64,000 nt of DNA. Source: Eleusine coracana subsp. coracana. Taxonomy: Eukaryota; Streptophyta; Magnoliopsida; Poales; Poaceae. Below are positions 22,163 to 33,969 of this stretch, piece by piece. The DNA lies in contig CM064421.1 in the NCBI GenBank assembly GCA_032690845.1, positions 42,336,963 through 42,400,962 on the forward strand, read 5' to 3'. Position 1 is the stretch's first letter. Every line of letters starts with the position of its first letter. A program made the position numbers and the translations under genes. The notes under the pieces were generated by a model. It saw only the letters and a program-made list of their open reading frames with translations. It ran no database searches and was not told the DNA's origin.

Positions 22163-24429
22163 GGCGGCGGCCGGCGGGAAGGTTCTCCGGCCAGCCCCGG
22201 TGCGTGGGTTTTGGGGGGATTGCGGATGAGAGGAGTGTGGGGGAAGGTCACGGCGGATTTGGGATTGGGGTGAGCGGGCACGACCGTGGATTGGCAACAC
22301 GTGGAATGAAGGCTAGGAGGCGTACGATCCTATCAGCCATGAAATCAGAGGCGAGCGAGTACATTCGTCCCCTTTTAGTGAAATCTAGCACTTCTTCTTC
22401 ATGTACTAGACTCCAGTACATGTTTGACTTTTGGGGGTTTATGTTCATGAGAGGCAAGTTGTAAACAAAAGAAATTACAGAATTTTGCTCAACTTACTTA
22501 TTTTCCTGAATTTAACATTGCTTCAGAAAAGATTTAGATTAAACCACCATCAACGTAGAACACTTGTAACTATACAAATCTTGAGTAAGCTACAAACAAC
22601 ATTTTTTGATATATCAATCATGCTGCTTATGACCATAGCCCCTCATCTTAACACAATCTAATTGCATGCACATATATATCGAACAAAGATAATCAAAACG
22701 ATTATTTTCACGTGTGGTGATCACAGTCGTAGTCCTCTACTCTTTGCATTCTAGAATATGTACAACATATGAAAAAATAATGTTTCAGAGTCGAGCTATT
22801 GAATTTAATCTGTTCTAATGTATATATAAACTATAATAAAAAAGTGAGTGTTGTAACATTTTATTTTTCATTTCACCCAACCAAATTGTACCCACCCTCT
22901 CACTACCCTTAGATATTTGGAAATGCTATCCAGAACTTTACCCTTTCAAATGGATTGTATTACTCATGTGAATACTATTTTATTATGGTTGCTAGGTTGG
23001 CTTAGAATAGGGTTTGAGGATGGCAGACCGGCCCAATCATGGTGATGGGAGAGACGGTGGAGGCACCAAGAGCGTCATCTCGCAGGTGGTAGGAGATGGC
23101 GGTTGGGTTAGGTTGGGATGGAGGATCTCGATGACGATGAGTTATTGTGCTGACGATTTCAGAGAATTTAACGTGGTGGTGGAAGCAGTGGGGAAGCTAA
23201 TATCGTTATGTTATAAGGAGATAGAAGAAGCTGGTTGGACGCGAGTAGAAAAAAGCACGTCAGATGTCAGATTGAGATCACATGGTTCATGTGCGTCCAC
23301 TAAAAACACCAACCATTTTCATGTGATTGAAAATTTGGCTAATTTGCTCATCATCAGAGCAAAGATCAAGGAGTTCACCAAAATACCATCGTATGTGTTA
23401 TTGAGGCTCCACATGTCATTCTCATATAGGATAGTGGTTTACAACTTCATGATTTTTACAATGGTACTCACCTAAAATCTCCCTGAAAATTAGCAGCTTC
23501 CTAATGCTTGCTTGAAGTAACTCTAAATTTTAGGCATCTTTATCTTAATCATGCTATTAATTGCCTGCAAATATTATATTCAAATATTTTGAAACATGTT
23601 GCATGTCAGAATTTCCTTAATCCGCACCATTGATTCTCCTAGTAACTTTATTTCCCAAAATGCAAATTTTCCTTTCATTTTTTTTTTAAAATTCACTACA
23701 TTTCCGCTTTCCTTAACCATCACGTAATTTATTGCCTGCAAGATCTGTTTCCTTTCTTCGGATTTTATTTCATAATTTTTTAAACATGTTATAACACTTT
23801 CCTTAATCATCACAATCATTCATTGATTTAGCGAATTTTGTTTTCAAATCTACAAAAACAGTAATAATGTGTTCCTTTTTTGATATGTTACCATTTATCT
23901 TTGATTTGGATGATTAAATTTCACAACATTTATATATGTTTAAATTTTTAATTTGTTTGGTTCCCAACGCATGCTTTACAATACTCAGATCAAATACATA
24001 CTAGTATGTTGAATCTTTAATTTCAAACACTTAAAACGTGGAGAAGAACAACAATGCATACTCAAATTCAGATGGCAAACAAGCATGGGGCGCCGCCCAC
24101 TGGAAGATTGTGGCGTGTCAGGCAGTAGAAGGCAAAAAAGCCAAGGAAATTCATGAGCCACATCGCTCTCCGCTTAAAAAACCTTCGTCTCATCGGGGCG
24201 GAGCTTTCGAAGCTCGCCCACTCCCTCCCACAGTCCCACCCCCTCGCAACCATCACCGCCGCCCACCGTTCCCATCGCCGCCGCATCTATATCTCAGCCC
24301 ACCTCCTCGCATGCCCCGCTCGCCGCCACTCCTCCTCGTCCAGCTCCCCACCCCAAGTGACTCGTGACTCCCTCCGCCACCGCCGCATCTCTCCGTCGCG
24401 CGGCCGCGAGATCTCCGGCTGCCCGCGCC
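22163..24429. other. Spacer between divergent gatA and KAS III, no firm gene
   Basis: The two genes are divergent with about 2.3 kb between start codons. The open frame at 23014-23475 (MADRPNHGDGRDGG..) has no domain I recognise. A diverged direct duplication of about 190 bp lies at about 23540-23840 (ATTGCCTGCAA and AACATGTT words repeated). The GC-rich 5' UTR of KAS III rises from about 24160. Confidence 0.45.
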
Positions 24430-27400
24430 ATGGTCGCCGCCTCCGGCATCGCGCCGCCGCGGGCGGCCGCCCTATGCCCCCGCACGCGCGGTGGCCCGCG
24501 GCCCGGCTTCCTCCGATTCACGCCGCCGGTGGCACTGCCGCCGCAGCAGCAGCTCCGGTGCTGCGCCTCCACTGCGGACGACGGCGTGGTGTCTGCAGCG
24601 GCCTCCAAGCCCCTCCTCCCAAGGTAACGCCCGGCCCTCTATCCATGTGTCCATCTCTTAGGCGCAATGACTGGCCGTGAGATGTCACTGTTTGCGCGAA
24701 TGTGGGGAACACTCTGATTTTGTGGTGTTCCTATACCAAGTATGTTTCATTCGCGTGATTTTCCTTTGCGCGAATATAGTGGACAATTTTCTCGCTATTT
24801 TGTGGGAATGGTGGGGTTTCAGTTCATAATAATTTGTTTTGCCATTTTTTCCTGGGAGGTTGGCTAGAACCACAAAAGGTAGCTTTGAGGCTTGCTTTTC
24901 TGTGCTCGCGTTACATATGATCGAAATCCGGCAGTTCCATGTAGTTAATAGCTTCTCTGGGGGATCGATGCTCCAGTGATGTGTTGTAGCGTTGTTTCCC
25001 GGCTATGGTGGTATTACTGTGCAACTGAAATAGGCCACCCTGATGTATATAGAGTAAAGTAGACTGTAGACCGTGCTTTCTTTCATCCTAGCCCGGGGTC
25101 TGCATCTACTCAGCTCTCTCATAAATGTGATGTTGAATGTTGCTGTTTTTGCAGTTCCAACTGTATGCCAATGCTTGGGTTGGCCCCAACTGTCTTGCTA
25201 GGGTGAATTCATTTATTTGCATGTTTTTATTAAGGAGCCTACAATATCTACCTGTACCCTGAACTCTATTAACATGACTGAAAATCGCAGAGTGGTCGGG
25301 ATGGGATCAAAGCTCGTTGGATGTGGATCAGCCATTCCATCACTCAGCATTTCGAATGATGACCTTTCAAAAATAGTTGAAACGTCAGATGATTGGATCA
25401 CGGCTCGAACAGGCATTCGACACAGGCGTGTTCTTTCAGGTAATTGTAGTTTTACCATTTATGTTTTTAATTTGTACACTTAGGTAGCCTGAATAGGGAC
25501 ATATGTGTCTCCTAGACTAACCTTGTATGACATTGTTTATATTTCTCTTTGAGTGATGCATAACTGTGCATCACATTCACATCACTTTGGATTGTTGTGG
25601 TAGTTTTAAATTACAACCATTAGGACTTAGATTATGTTCCAGTTGTTATAGAAAACCAAGTGTTTCATTTGAACACTTTTTTCCACCTCAAATTAACCAT
25701 AAAAATGAGTTATCAGAGGGAGGAGGGGGGATCCATATCTAAAAAGATAACCAATATGAAAATCAAAGTTTTTAAAAATATATAACACTGATACCAGACT
25801 GACATGCCTCATTATGCTTCCTGATTGACAAATGTTTCATATATTCTTTTAGAGTTTCCTTTTGTTTTAATACCAATGTACTTTGTAGTCTTCAGATGTT
25901 AACAACAACATTTAAAGCTAGTGTGTATGCTGGGTTGTTTGGTCACTGTTTTAGGTGGAACTATTATTTAGTTTTGAAGATACATTTAGTTTCCTAATTT
26001 TTTTCTTGTTCAAATGTGATAGGAGATGAAACTTTGAGGGGGCTTTCAGTACAGGCAGCACAAAAGGCTCTTGAAATGGCTCAAGTAACAGCTGATGATG
26101 TTGACCTTGTTCTTCTTTGTACGTCTACTCCAGATGATCTGTTTGGAGGTGCCGCTCAGGTATTTTATATTTCTATTGTATATCACCATAAATCGGACGT
26201 CCGTAGAAAGAAATAGAACTTTCCTGTTAAATCTATCAAATGAGTTTGTTATTGACAATAACTTTATGTTATTTCTGTTTTTATAATACTACTGCTTACA
26301 ACATAATGCCTGCAATCATTAAGATTAGCGGTCTTTGTAAGTAACAACTACAGTGTAGGGTTGTTACCTTACAACAACTGCTAGACTTTATGGTTGCAAA
26401 CATTATTGCTGGCTACTCTGTTTTGATGCTTTCCTCTTTTTTTTTTCAAATTTTTTTGTTATTCCAATTGGTGTGTTCAGATATTCAAAATTACTTTATA
26501 TTAAATTGCAAACAGGTGCTGACAGAAGTGGGGTGCACAAATGCATTTGGATTTGATATTACAGCTGCTTGCAGTGGGTTCATCATTGGCTTAACCACGG
26601 CTACTCGATTTATTAAAGGTAAATAAAGAATGAAACATTATTTGAGCATCAATGGCAGATCATTTGACTGATATATGCTGTGCCTGTAGGTGGAGGTGTT
26701 CGGAATGTCCTAGTAATTGGTGCAGATGCGCTCTCAAAATTTGTGGATTGGTCTGACAGAGGCACATGCATCCTTTTTGGTGATGCTGCTGGTGCTGTGT
26801 TGGTTCAGGTATTTGTTATTCCCTATGTACTTTGTATATTTTTCCCCCCTTTCCAGTTATTTTTTTGGCCCTCTGTTGGGTAAGACAAGGGATAAGTTGT
26901 ATTGCCTGGCCTGCCAATGCAAACTACCAATTCATGATTCCATTCTGCAATTTTTTTCGCCCAACTTCTTATTCTAGGATTTTGCAGGCATGCAGTGCTG
27001 ACGAAGATGGCTTGCTAGGGTTTTGTCTTCAAAGTGATGGCAATGGGCAAAAGTATGTTTCTCTTTGGAAATGTTGAGATACCGATATTACATATAAATA
27101 TTTGCTTGCATGTTTAATGTCTTTATTTGTATAGACACCTGAATGCTCGGACTTTAAATGACGAGTCAATCTTATCCAAGACCAATGGTGTTCCTGGATT
27201 TCCACCGAGAAAGGCAACCTATTCATGCATTGAGATGAATGGAAAGGAAGTCTTCCGCTTTGCTGTGCGTTGCGTACCACAGTCCATTGAGAAGGCACTT
27301 GAGGAGGCTCGTTTACCTGCCTCCAATATTGATTGGCTTCTGCTACATCAAGTGAGTATCCTGATGAATGGAACACTTAACCTGAAGCATTGTCGATGGA

Positions 27401-27642
27401 TCTGATACTCTCTATTACAGGCTAATCAGCGGATTATTGATGCTGCTGCAAGTCGGTTAGGTATCCCATCTGAAAAGGTTATTTCGAACCTTGCTAATTA
27501 TGGCAACACAAGTGCTGCATCCATTCCGTTAGCATTGGATGAGGCTGTTCGAAGTGGCAAGGTGAAGAAGGGAGATATTATTGCTGCATCAGGTTTTGGA
27601 GCTGGACTTACATGGGGTTCGGCTATTATCAAATGGGGTTAA
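24430..27642 (+). CDS. KASIII: Plastid beta-ketoacyl-ACP synthase III (KAS III)
   Basis: KAS III condenses acetyl-CoA with malonyl-ACP, the first step of type II fatty acid synthesis in plastids. Eight exons join with matching phases: 24430-24623, 25291-25439, 26023-26159, 26516-26618, 26690-26808, 26988-27052, 27135-27351 and 27421-27642 (401 residues). Exon 1 is a plastid transit peptide (MVAASGIAPPRAAALCPRTR, Ala/Arg/Pro-rich). The thiolase-fold catalytic triad is complete: Cys in TAACSGF, His in LLLHQANQR and Asn in NYGNTSAAS. Other landmarks are TSDDWITARTGIRHRR, DWSDRGTCILFGDAAGAVLV and the C-terminal SGFGAGLTWGSAIIKWG. Length is as usual for plant FabH-type enzymes. No lesion is visible. 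Confidence 0.96.
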
Positions 27643-29092
27643 TCATTCTAGGTGAACCGTGCCAGAAAGAATTGCTCCGGAGCCTTCACTTAATCATTTT
27701 CTTGTGCGACATTTTCTTTTCTTTTGCATCTATCTTCTTTCTTGCACATCAAAAAATCAGTGACTTGGCCTTATTCATCCATTCCTGTGTCTCATTTCAC
27801 AATTCAGATGTCCTTGTGGTTAGCAGAGTATGTAATGTAGTCCTCAGTAGTTTTGAGTGGTGGATGGAATATTTGTATCGAGATGACAATGATGGCATTA
27901 AAGAGATTATACACCAATTTTAAATTAATGAACCTTCTTTACAAGATTTTGTCTAAATTATTGGGTTCTGGTCGATTTTGTAGCCACAAACAATAAGCAT
28001 GTACGAGGGCAGATGGAGGCACGTTGAAAAGCAATAAACAGTTTGTTTTGCATTTATTTCTACAAGGGATTACTATGGTCATATAGGTGACATTATGGTA
28101 GAGATTATCGCCAAAGTTGCACTCAAGGTCTTTTCTGACACTGATGCCATACTGATTGTTTAGTGGAGATATCCATGTGATACGAGTTCGCAGTCATTTT
28201 CGGTCCATATCAGTCGTCCAGTTGATTGCCACTGTATCAATAAGTGTGCCTCTAATTTCGTTTTTCCTTGCTCCCTTTTATATTCATATAAGCATCACTA
28301 AGATTACGGATATTGGGTTCCAATAGGAATTTTAGGTGTGTACGATTTTGTAAACAACTCTTGTTAATAGGCTCGCGACTGCAGCACTTGAATGTATGAT
28401 TATTATTACTATTACTCCCTCCATTTATTTTTGTGCTATTAGTTTTTTTACTATATTTAATAATTTATCTTATTTAAATATATAAAATTATAAGTTATAT
28501 TTAATTTTAATAATAAAATAAATCGTGACAATATATAATTTTTAAACTTTTTTAATAAGACAAAAAATGGAGGGAGTATTATTTTATTGAATAGTTTTCA
28601 TAAAATCGCATGTTTTATGGTACTTGTGTTACAAAACCTCAACTATTTTGGTTTGTCACATAATCCCATATTTTATGGTCATATTGTTTCACAAAACCCC
28701 ACCCCCGTCAAAATAATATGAATACATAAGGTGCATGTAAATTCTATATTGGAGATAATTTGGTTCTACATTAGATTCAATGATTCCATTGATTGAGTCA
28801 ATCAAAATCTATGTGTTATGCAAGCACAGAAGTTAGAATTTGTATGTCATATTCATAGTTAATTTTTTATAAAGATGGGTTTTTTGTGAAACGATGTGAT
28901 CATAAAATCAGGGGTTATGTGACACTTGCCAAAATACCTAAGGATTTGTGAAACAAGGACCACAAAACCTGGGTCTTATGAAATTTACTCTATTTTATTT
29001 CGTCCTAGACGATGAAATGGCAATGAAAACGGCGGGCTGTTCAGTAGTGAAGTGACGGGCGGGAAAAAATATTGAAGCATCAAAACACATAT
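27643..29092. other. KAS III 3' flank and AT-rich spacer
   Basis: The likely 3' UTR is followed by AT-rich DNA with one Stowaway MITE (28415-28576). From about 28600 to 28980 there is a stretch with repeated CACAAAACC/TTATGG words. No gene is seen. Confidence 0.5.
28415..28576. mobile_element. Stowaway MITE, 162 bp
   Basis: CTCCCTCCATTTATTTTTGT at the left mirrors ACAAAAAATGGAGGGAG at the right. Both ends are flanked by TA (28413-28414 and 28577-28578), the Tc1/mariner target site. The core is AT-rich and non-coding. Confidence 0.85.
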
Positions 29093-29165
29093 TCCATTGC
29101 CGGGATTTGAACCCGGGTCGCCTGGGTGAAAGCCAGGTATCCTAACCGGACTAGACGACAATGGA
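29093..29165 (-). tRNA. trnE-UUC: tRNA-Glu (anticodon UUC)
   Basis: On the minus strand the 73-nt sequence folds as a full cloverleaf. The acceptor TCCATTG pairs with CAATGGA. The D-arm lies in TAGTCCGGTTAGGATA (A box). The anticodon arm CCTGG-CTTTCAC-CCAGG has TTC in the loop. The T-arm is CCGGG-TTCAAAT-CCCGG (B box). No intron is present. A T-rich run downstream (TTTT, then TTTTTT further on) can end Pol III transcription. It looks like a functional nuclear tRNA gene. Confidence 0.95.
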
Positions 29166-29303
29166 TTGATGCCTCGTACATGAAAGATCATCTTTATCAA
29201 CGTTAACGTGTTTGGTTAAAAAATCGGCTTGGAAAGTTGTAATAATAGATCCGTAATCGTAAGCACGTTGATCATAGAAAGAAGACTTTATTTTGCGTTA
29301 GTA

Positions 29304-30300
29304 TTAGGTGGCATAGTGGGTGATGTGGATGACATCCTCGGGCCTGGACGGCGGATGAGTCTTGTTCCTCAACCGCAGGTGCTGATAGTCGCCGTACGAG
29401 AATCCCCTGTAGAGCGGCGCCTCGCCGATCTTGCTCGTGAACTCCGGCAGCGGCTAGATCCACTTGTCCCCGTGGATGTCGAGGAAGAAGGCGAACGAGT
29501 GCCTGTGCACCTCGGGCCTCCTCACCACCCGGCGCGTCGCAGTCTTGAGCTTGTTGTTGCTCAGCACCTGCTCATCATCACCCAGACCGAGTAATCAAAA
29601 CAAACAAGATCACCCTACAGAGAATGCAGTCGGGAGCCTTCGTGTTCTTGTACCTGTATGACATCGCCTATGTTGACGATGAGGCTGCCGTCGGCTGGCT
29701 CCGCCGGGACCCACTCGCCGTCTTTGAGCACCTCGAGTCCCCCGACCCCGTCCTGGAAGACGAAGGTGATGCAGTTGCCGTCCTCGTGCTCGCTGATGCC
29801 GTTGTTCTCCTCCTCCGTCGCCGGGAAGTAACGCAGCGCCACCATGAAGTCGAAGCTGCGGTCGCTGTTGGAGCCCTCGAGGAAGCCCGGAGGGAGGCCC
29901 ATGCACTCGTTCAGGATCTCCTGGACGAGCGGAGCTAGGTCCGTCAGCCTGGCGAAGCACTCCTCCACTGCCTCTCTGAGAAAAAAAATGTGTGATGTAT
30001 CAGGGATCTCAATTCTCAAAGGTGATGAACTGTACTGAAATAGGAACAGAGTTTGCACACTCAAACAGGAACATAGGTCGTTGCACTGAACTGACGTTAC
30101 TGACCGACCTGAACCCAGGTGGTTCGGCGGGGTACACGTTGAACCCGAGCTTGGGGTTGAACACCAGCATGTACTCGTTCTTATCGGCCGAGTGCGCCGG
30201 CTGCCGCGCGTAGCCCCCCGGGAGCGGCGCCTTGGACCCCTCGGCCGGGCGGGCCTTGGCTTTCTCCACGTCAGGCAGCGCGAAGAAGGCCGCCGACAGC
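29304..30300 (-). pseudogene. Broken 2-oxoglutarate/Fe(II)-dependent dioxygenase
   Basis: Family members use Fe(II), 2-oxoglutarate and O2 to oxidise small molecules (hormones, flavonoids, alkaloids). Three exons remain: about 30300-30109 (KAPLPGGYARQPAHSADKNE), 29975-29654 (EEENNGISEHEDGNCITFVF; VGGLEVLKDGEWVP) and 29567-29304. Three defects are visible. First, the N-terminal exon is missing; the sequence breaks at about 30300 into unrelated AT-rich DNA. Second, the HxD iron ligands are present (HED), but the distal His of the usual ATHRVV is Arg (ATRRVV). Third, a TAG at 29454-29456 interrupts KWI-PLPEF, although the frame after it stays clean to THYAT at 29304. The late stop and clean frame suggest a recent death. 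The exact subfamily is not clear to me. Confidence 0.88.
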
Positions 30301-30610
30301 TTGAGAACAACTTATCGATTCCGTCAGAACAATAAATTTATATAGATATAGAATAATTGATTTGTATAAGTAGAACAACAGTCGTGAAATAATTGATCTG
30401 TACGGTAAAATAATCGATTATTATCAAAATAATTGACTATTAATACCAGAATAATTGATTAATATTATCAGAACAATTAGCTAGCATCTGTAAGAACAAA
30501 TGGCCGACAGACGCCTAACTATCGACCGACATATAACATGCCCTGGTTCATCATGCGCTGGCCTCCCTTTGGACGAGTTTGTTTGAAGAAATTACTGTCT
30601 AGAACAAGTA

Positions 30611-30755
30611 CTCCCACCGTCCAAAAAAGATAACATTGTTTACTTTAATATATTATGTTTGACCATTTATCTTATTTTAAAAAAAATATATAAATATAAA
30701 ATATTTTTTAATAATTTTTTTGTTATTGACAATATTTTAATTATAACATAGGGAG
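30611..30755. mobile_element. Degraded Stowaway-like MITE
   Basis: Left end CTCCCACCGTCC after TA; right end ATAGGGAG. AT-rich core with TTTGACCATTTATCTTATTT, the standard inner word of this family. The ends are imperfect. Confidence 0.55.
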
Positions 30756-31049
30756 TGACTATTTATCTGTCGATAGTTTTTTTCTTCAAAATCTGTTAAA
30801 TTTTTTAAACAATGAAACTGCATTGTTGGAACAATGAAAATACACTACTGGAACAAATAGGCTAGTATAAGACGTGATTATTCCACTAAGACAACAATGG
30901 GCTAGTTTAAGACACAATTGTTGTATTCTAATTATTCTAGTAGTATATTTTTATTGTTCCAACAGTTCAGTTTGAATGTTCCAAAAATTCGACAGATTTT
31001 GCAAAAAAAAATATGTCGACAGATAAATAGCAAAGCTCTATAACATATA

Positions 31050-32158
31050 CTTCCTCCATTCTGAAATTGATGTCGCCATTAACTTTTTTCATTATATTTT
31101 ACTATTCGTCTTATTTAAAATATTTGTTCAAATGTATCAAACTAACAAAATACTCGTGCGTTGTCACGGGTCTTTGTTAAAAAATTTTATGGTTAGAATA
31201 TTTTTTTTAACTGTAAAAGGTTTTTAATTAATCAATTTGGCTTGAGCATTTGCTCTATTTTTATTTTGCTTTACATTTTTGAGTTTTAAAAAGAATATTC
31301 ATTATAATAATTTTGGAGTGAATTATTACTGGAATTCTTGTTATTAGGTTCCATTCAAAATATGATGTTAAAGCAATAGATGATTAATTATTATTAGTAT
31401 GAAATATCAAATTGAAATCAAAATTCAATTCAACAAAGGATTAGAAAATGGTTCAAAAAATGACTCAAACTGATTGATGAATCATTGTAGGATACAAACT
31501 AAATATGACAATGTTACGGACACATTTGGACACGAAAAAAGTGATCTAGACGATCTCACCTCAATTAATAAGTTAACTAGTAAAATACCTGTGCGTTGCT
31601 ACGGGTCTTTGTTAAAAAAAAAATCATGGTTAGAAATTTTTTTTTGTAACTGTAAAAGGTTTTCAATTAATCAATTTTTTTGGCTGAGCATTTGCTCTAT
31701 TTTTATTTTGCTTTACCTTTTTAAGTTTTAAAAAGAATATTTATTATAATAATTTTGGAGTAAGTTATTATTAGAATTCTTGTTATTAGTTTTCATCTAA
31801 AATATGATGTTAAAGCAACAAATGATTAATTATTATTAGTATAAAATATTGAATTAAAATCGGAGTCTAATTCAACAAAGGATTAGAAAATGGTTTAAAA
31901 ACAACTCAAACTGATTGGTGAATCATTGTAGGATACAAACTGAATACAACAACGTTACGAATACATCTGGACACGAAAAAAATGGTCTAGACGACCTCAA
32001 ATTAATAAATTATAGAGATTATAAGTTACATTTAAAGTTTCTTAAGTAATATAACAAATTATAATAAATTATATAATAAATTTTTAATTTTTTAAATAAA
32101 ATGAATAATTAAACTTGATAAAAAAAGTTAATGGCCATCAAATTCAGAACGGAAGGAG
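31050..32158. mobile_element. Stowaway-like MITE split by a repeat insertion
   Basis: CTTCCTCCATTCTGAAATTG at 31050 mirrors CAAATTCAGAACGGAAGGAG at 32139-32158, both bordered by TA. The inner words CTATTCGTCTTATTTAAA and TTTAAATAAAATGAATAATT also mirror. About 0.86 kb of unrelated repeat (31141 to about 32005) is inserted in the middle, so the element is a broken host for a later insertion. Confidence 0.65.
31141..32005. repeat. Two tandem copies of a 435-bp dispersed repeat
   Basis: Copy 1 (31141-31575) begins with ACAAAATACTCGTGCGTTG and TCACGGGTCTTTGTTAA. Copy 2 (31576 to about 32005) begins ACTAGTAAAATACCTGTGCG and TTGCTACGGGTCTTTG. They stay alignable through GAGCATTTGCTCTATTTTTA, ATATGATGTTAAAGCAA and GGACACGAAAAAA to their ends. 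The GTGCGTTG-ACGGGT head word is shared by a common grass repeat. No coding content is seen. Confidence 0.8.
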
Positions 32159-32200
32159 TAAAGAGGACCTTTCTGTTTGTGCGAAAGCAGAAGTGCAGGA

Positions 32201-33969
32201 GTAGTACGGAGCTCAACACGAAATGGGGCCGTCCCCGAAAAGCCTACCATATCTAAACAGCCCATTGTCTGTTGAACGGCCCTGGGCCCTTTCCGGCCCA
32301 CGCCTCTCGTTGACTTTCCTCGCCTGTTGTCGCCTGACTCGCCTCCTCTTCTTCCCCGTGCGCGTGCTGTCCCGTCTCGCTCGCGCGCTCGCGGCCGGTC
32401 CCCACCCAACTCCCCCTCCGGCTCTCCGCTCAATAGCTCGCCGTCCCCAACGCTCCAACCAGCCAGCCGCCGCCGACCCACGCCGCCCAGATAACGAACT
32501 GTCCCTGCCGTCTCCATTTCTCAGAGGGCCTCCGATCCCTTTCGCTGCCTTTTGTTGCTCATCATGAAACCGTCCCTTCGATTCCGGGGGCTCTGGTCCG
32601 TGCCCGCGCCCCGTGCTAGTAGATTGGGATCAGTCTGAGCGCGAATTCGGTAGTTCGGCTGCTAACTTCTCTTACTTGTCGGAGAGGGGAATAGAGAGGG
32701 CTCAGCGCCGTATCGTCTACTCGCGTGGCGTGGCACCCCTGATTGTGAAGCTTGAATGCTGACGACTGCTCTTGCCAAGCTTATACTTAGCATCACTATC
32801 TCTTTCTTTTGGCGGGCTGCTCTGGACTTCTATTTTTAGGGTGTTATGCATGAATAGCAGTGTTACCAAAACTGGCTACTTTTATGTATGATGCTTACTT
32901 GCCGTTTCTGCGTGCTTGTACTTTTATGTGTATGGATTAGCTCTGGGTTGTTGATTGATCGGATCAGAGCATTTCAGGCGTGCATGGAGGCTGGCATATG
33001 AGAGCATGAAACCAGAGGGAAGCTGGATACAAATTCCTGGAATAGTGGTATCATCGTCAGGGCAGTTTTTCATTCCGTGGGGCTGCAGAGGATAAAACAT
33101 AACCCTTCCCATTAGCTCTGCACCTCCTATGTGATAGAGGTACACTATTGGTCTTCCTGACTGTGCAATTGCTATTGTATTTAGTTTTTGAATACTTGAA
33201 TTTGGGTCTGTGGTTAGGATGAAAATGCAATCTGGTTGACTTCGCACAACATCAACATATGTATAATGTTATATTATGAGTTTTGGGCAATGATCATGGT
33301 GTTGTAGTAGAATGTCATCTTCTCAGAAATATAGGAGCACACACCTGTTCTTAAAATGTTGCAACTTCAAGTGTACCCCATCTTTCGTATTTTACTCTCA
33401 AACTGCCTTTGGTAGATAAGGGCAGCTCCGAGTACAAAAATATGCTCTTAGGTGGAAGAATTCTGCTCGTTGTGTGGTTCACCAACCTTCAAACTGCATT
33501 TGTTTAGAGTATGATCTTTGGTTCAATACCATGCATTCTGCCGTTATACACCACGCTAGAGACTTGCATAGGGTGCCATGTTTATTCCTTGGTCATCTGC
33601 TCTAACTTGGAAGCTAAATAGAAGCATGACAGGCACCATAGCTATGGCTTATGAAAGGGCCTCACCCTATTTTTCAACTTATTAGGCCTTTGAAATGTAG
33701 AATAAAACTATCAAAGGATTAATTATATTTAGAAATATTAATAGCTTCTGATTCCATTATTTATACTTCATCTATTCAGCGTTTTAGCGTTATTGTCTCA
33801 GTTTCTTTGAGCTGTTCTTTATATAATTTTTTGTTATGTTTACGGACCTTTATGCATTACTGTCATAATCCATTATTTCCATTGATTGTTTTTTTTTAAT
33901 TGTTTCACAGTGCTTTTCTTGTTCTCCTAGTTGTGCAAAAATGTTGATTGTGCTCAGAAAGCACAATAC
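32201..33969 (+). other. GC-rich promoter and 5' UTR/intron region of the CNGC gene
   Basis: A C/T-rich, GC-rich island at 32210-32640 looks like a grass promoter and 5' UTR. It is followed by AT-rich intron-like DNA up to the acceptor-like ttctcctag at 33922-33930. ORFs in the island on both strands lack recognisable protein sequence. Confidence 0.45.

Larger units (their letters stand above)
30301..32200. other. AT-rich spacer with nested small transposons and repeats
   Basis: There is no gene. Near 30320-30500 the words ATAATTGAT and AGAACAA recur many times. This block is bounded by an 8-bp repeat GCCGACAG (30292-30299 and 30503-30510) that could be a target duplication. Two Stowaway-like elements and a tandem repeat are listed separately. 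Confidence 0.5.

Noticed and set aside
22985..23475. Possible gene at 23014
   Set aside because: A single frame of 153 residues with no recognisable domain, no clear splice partners and repeat-like surroundings.
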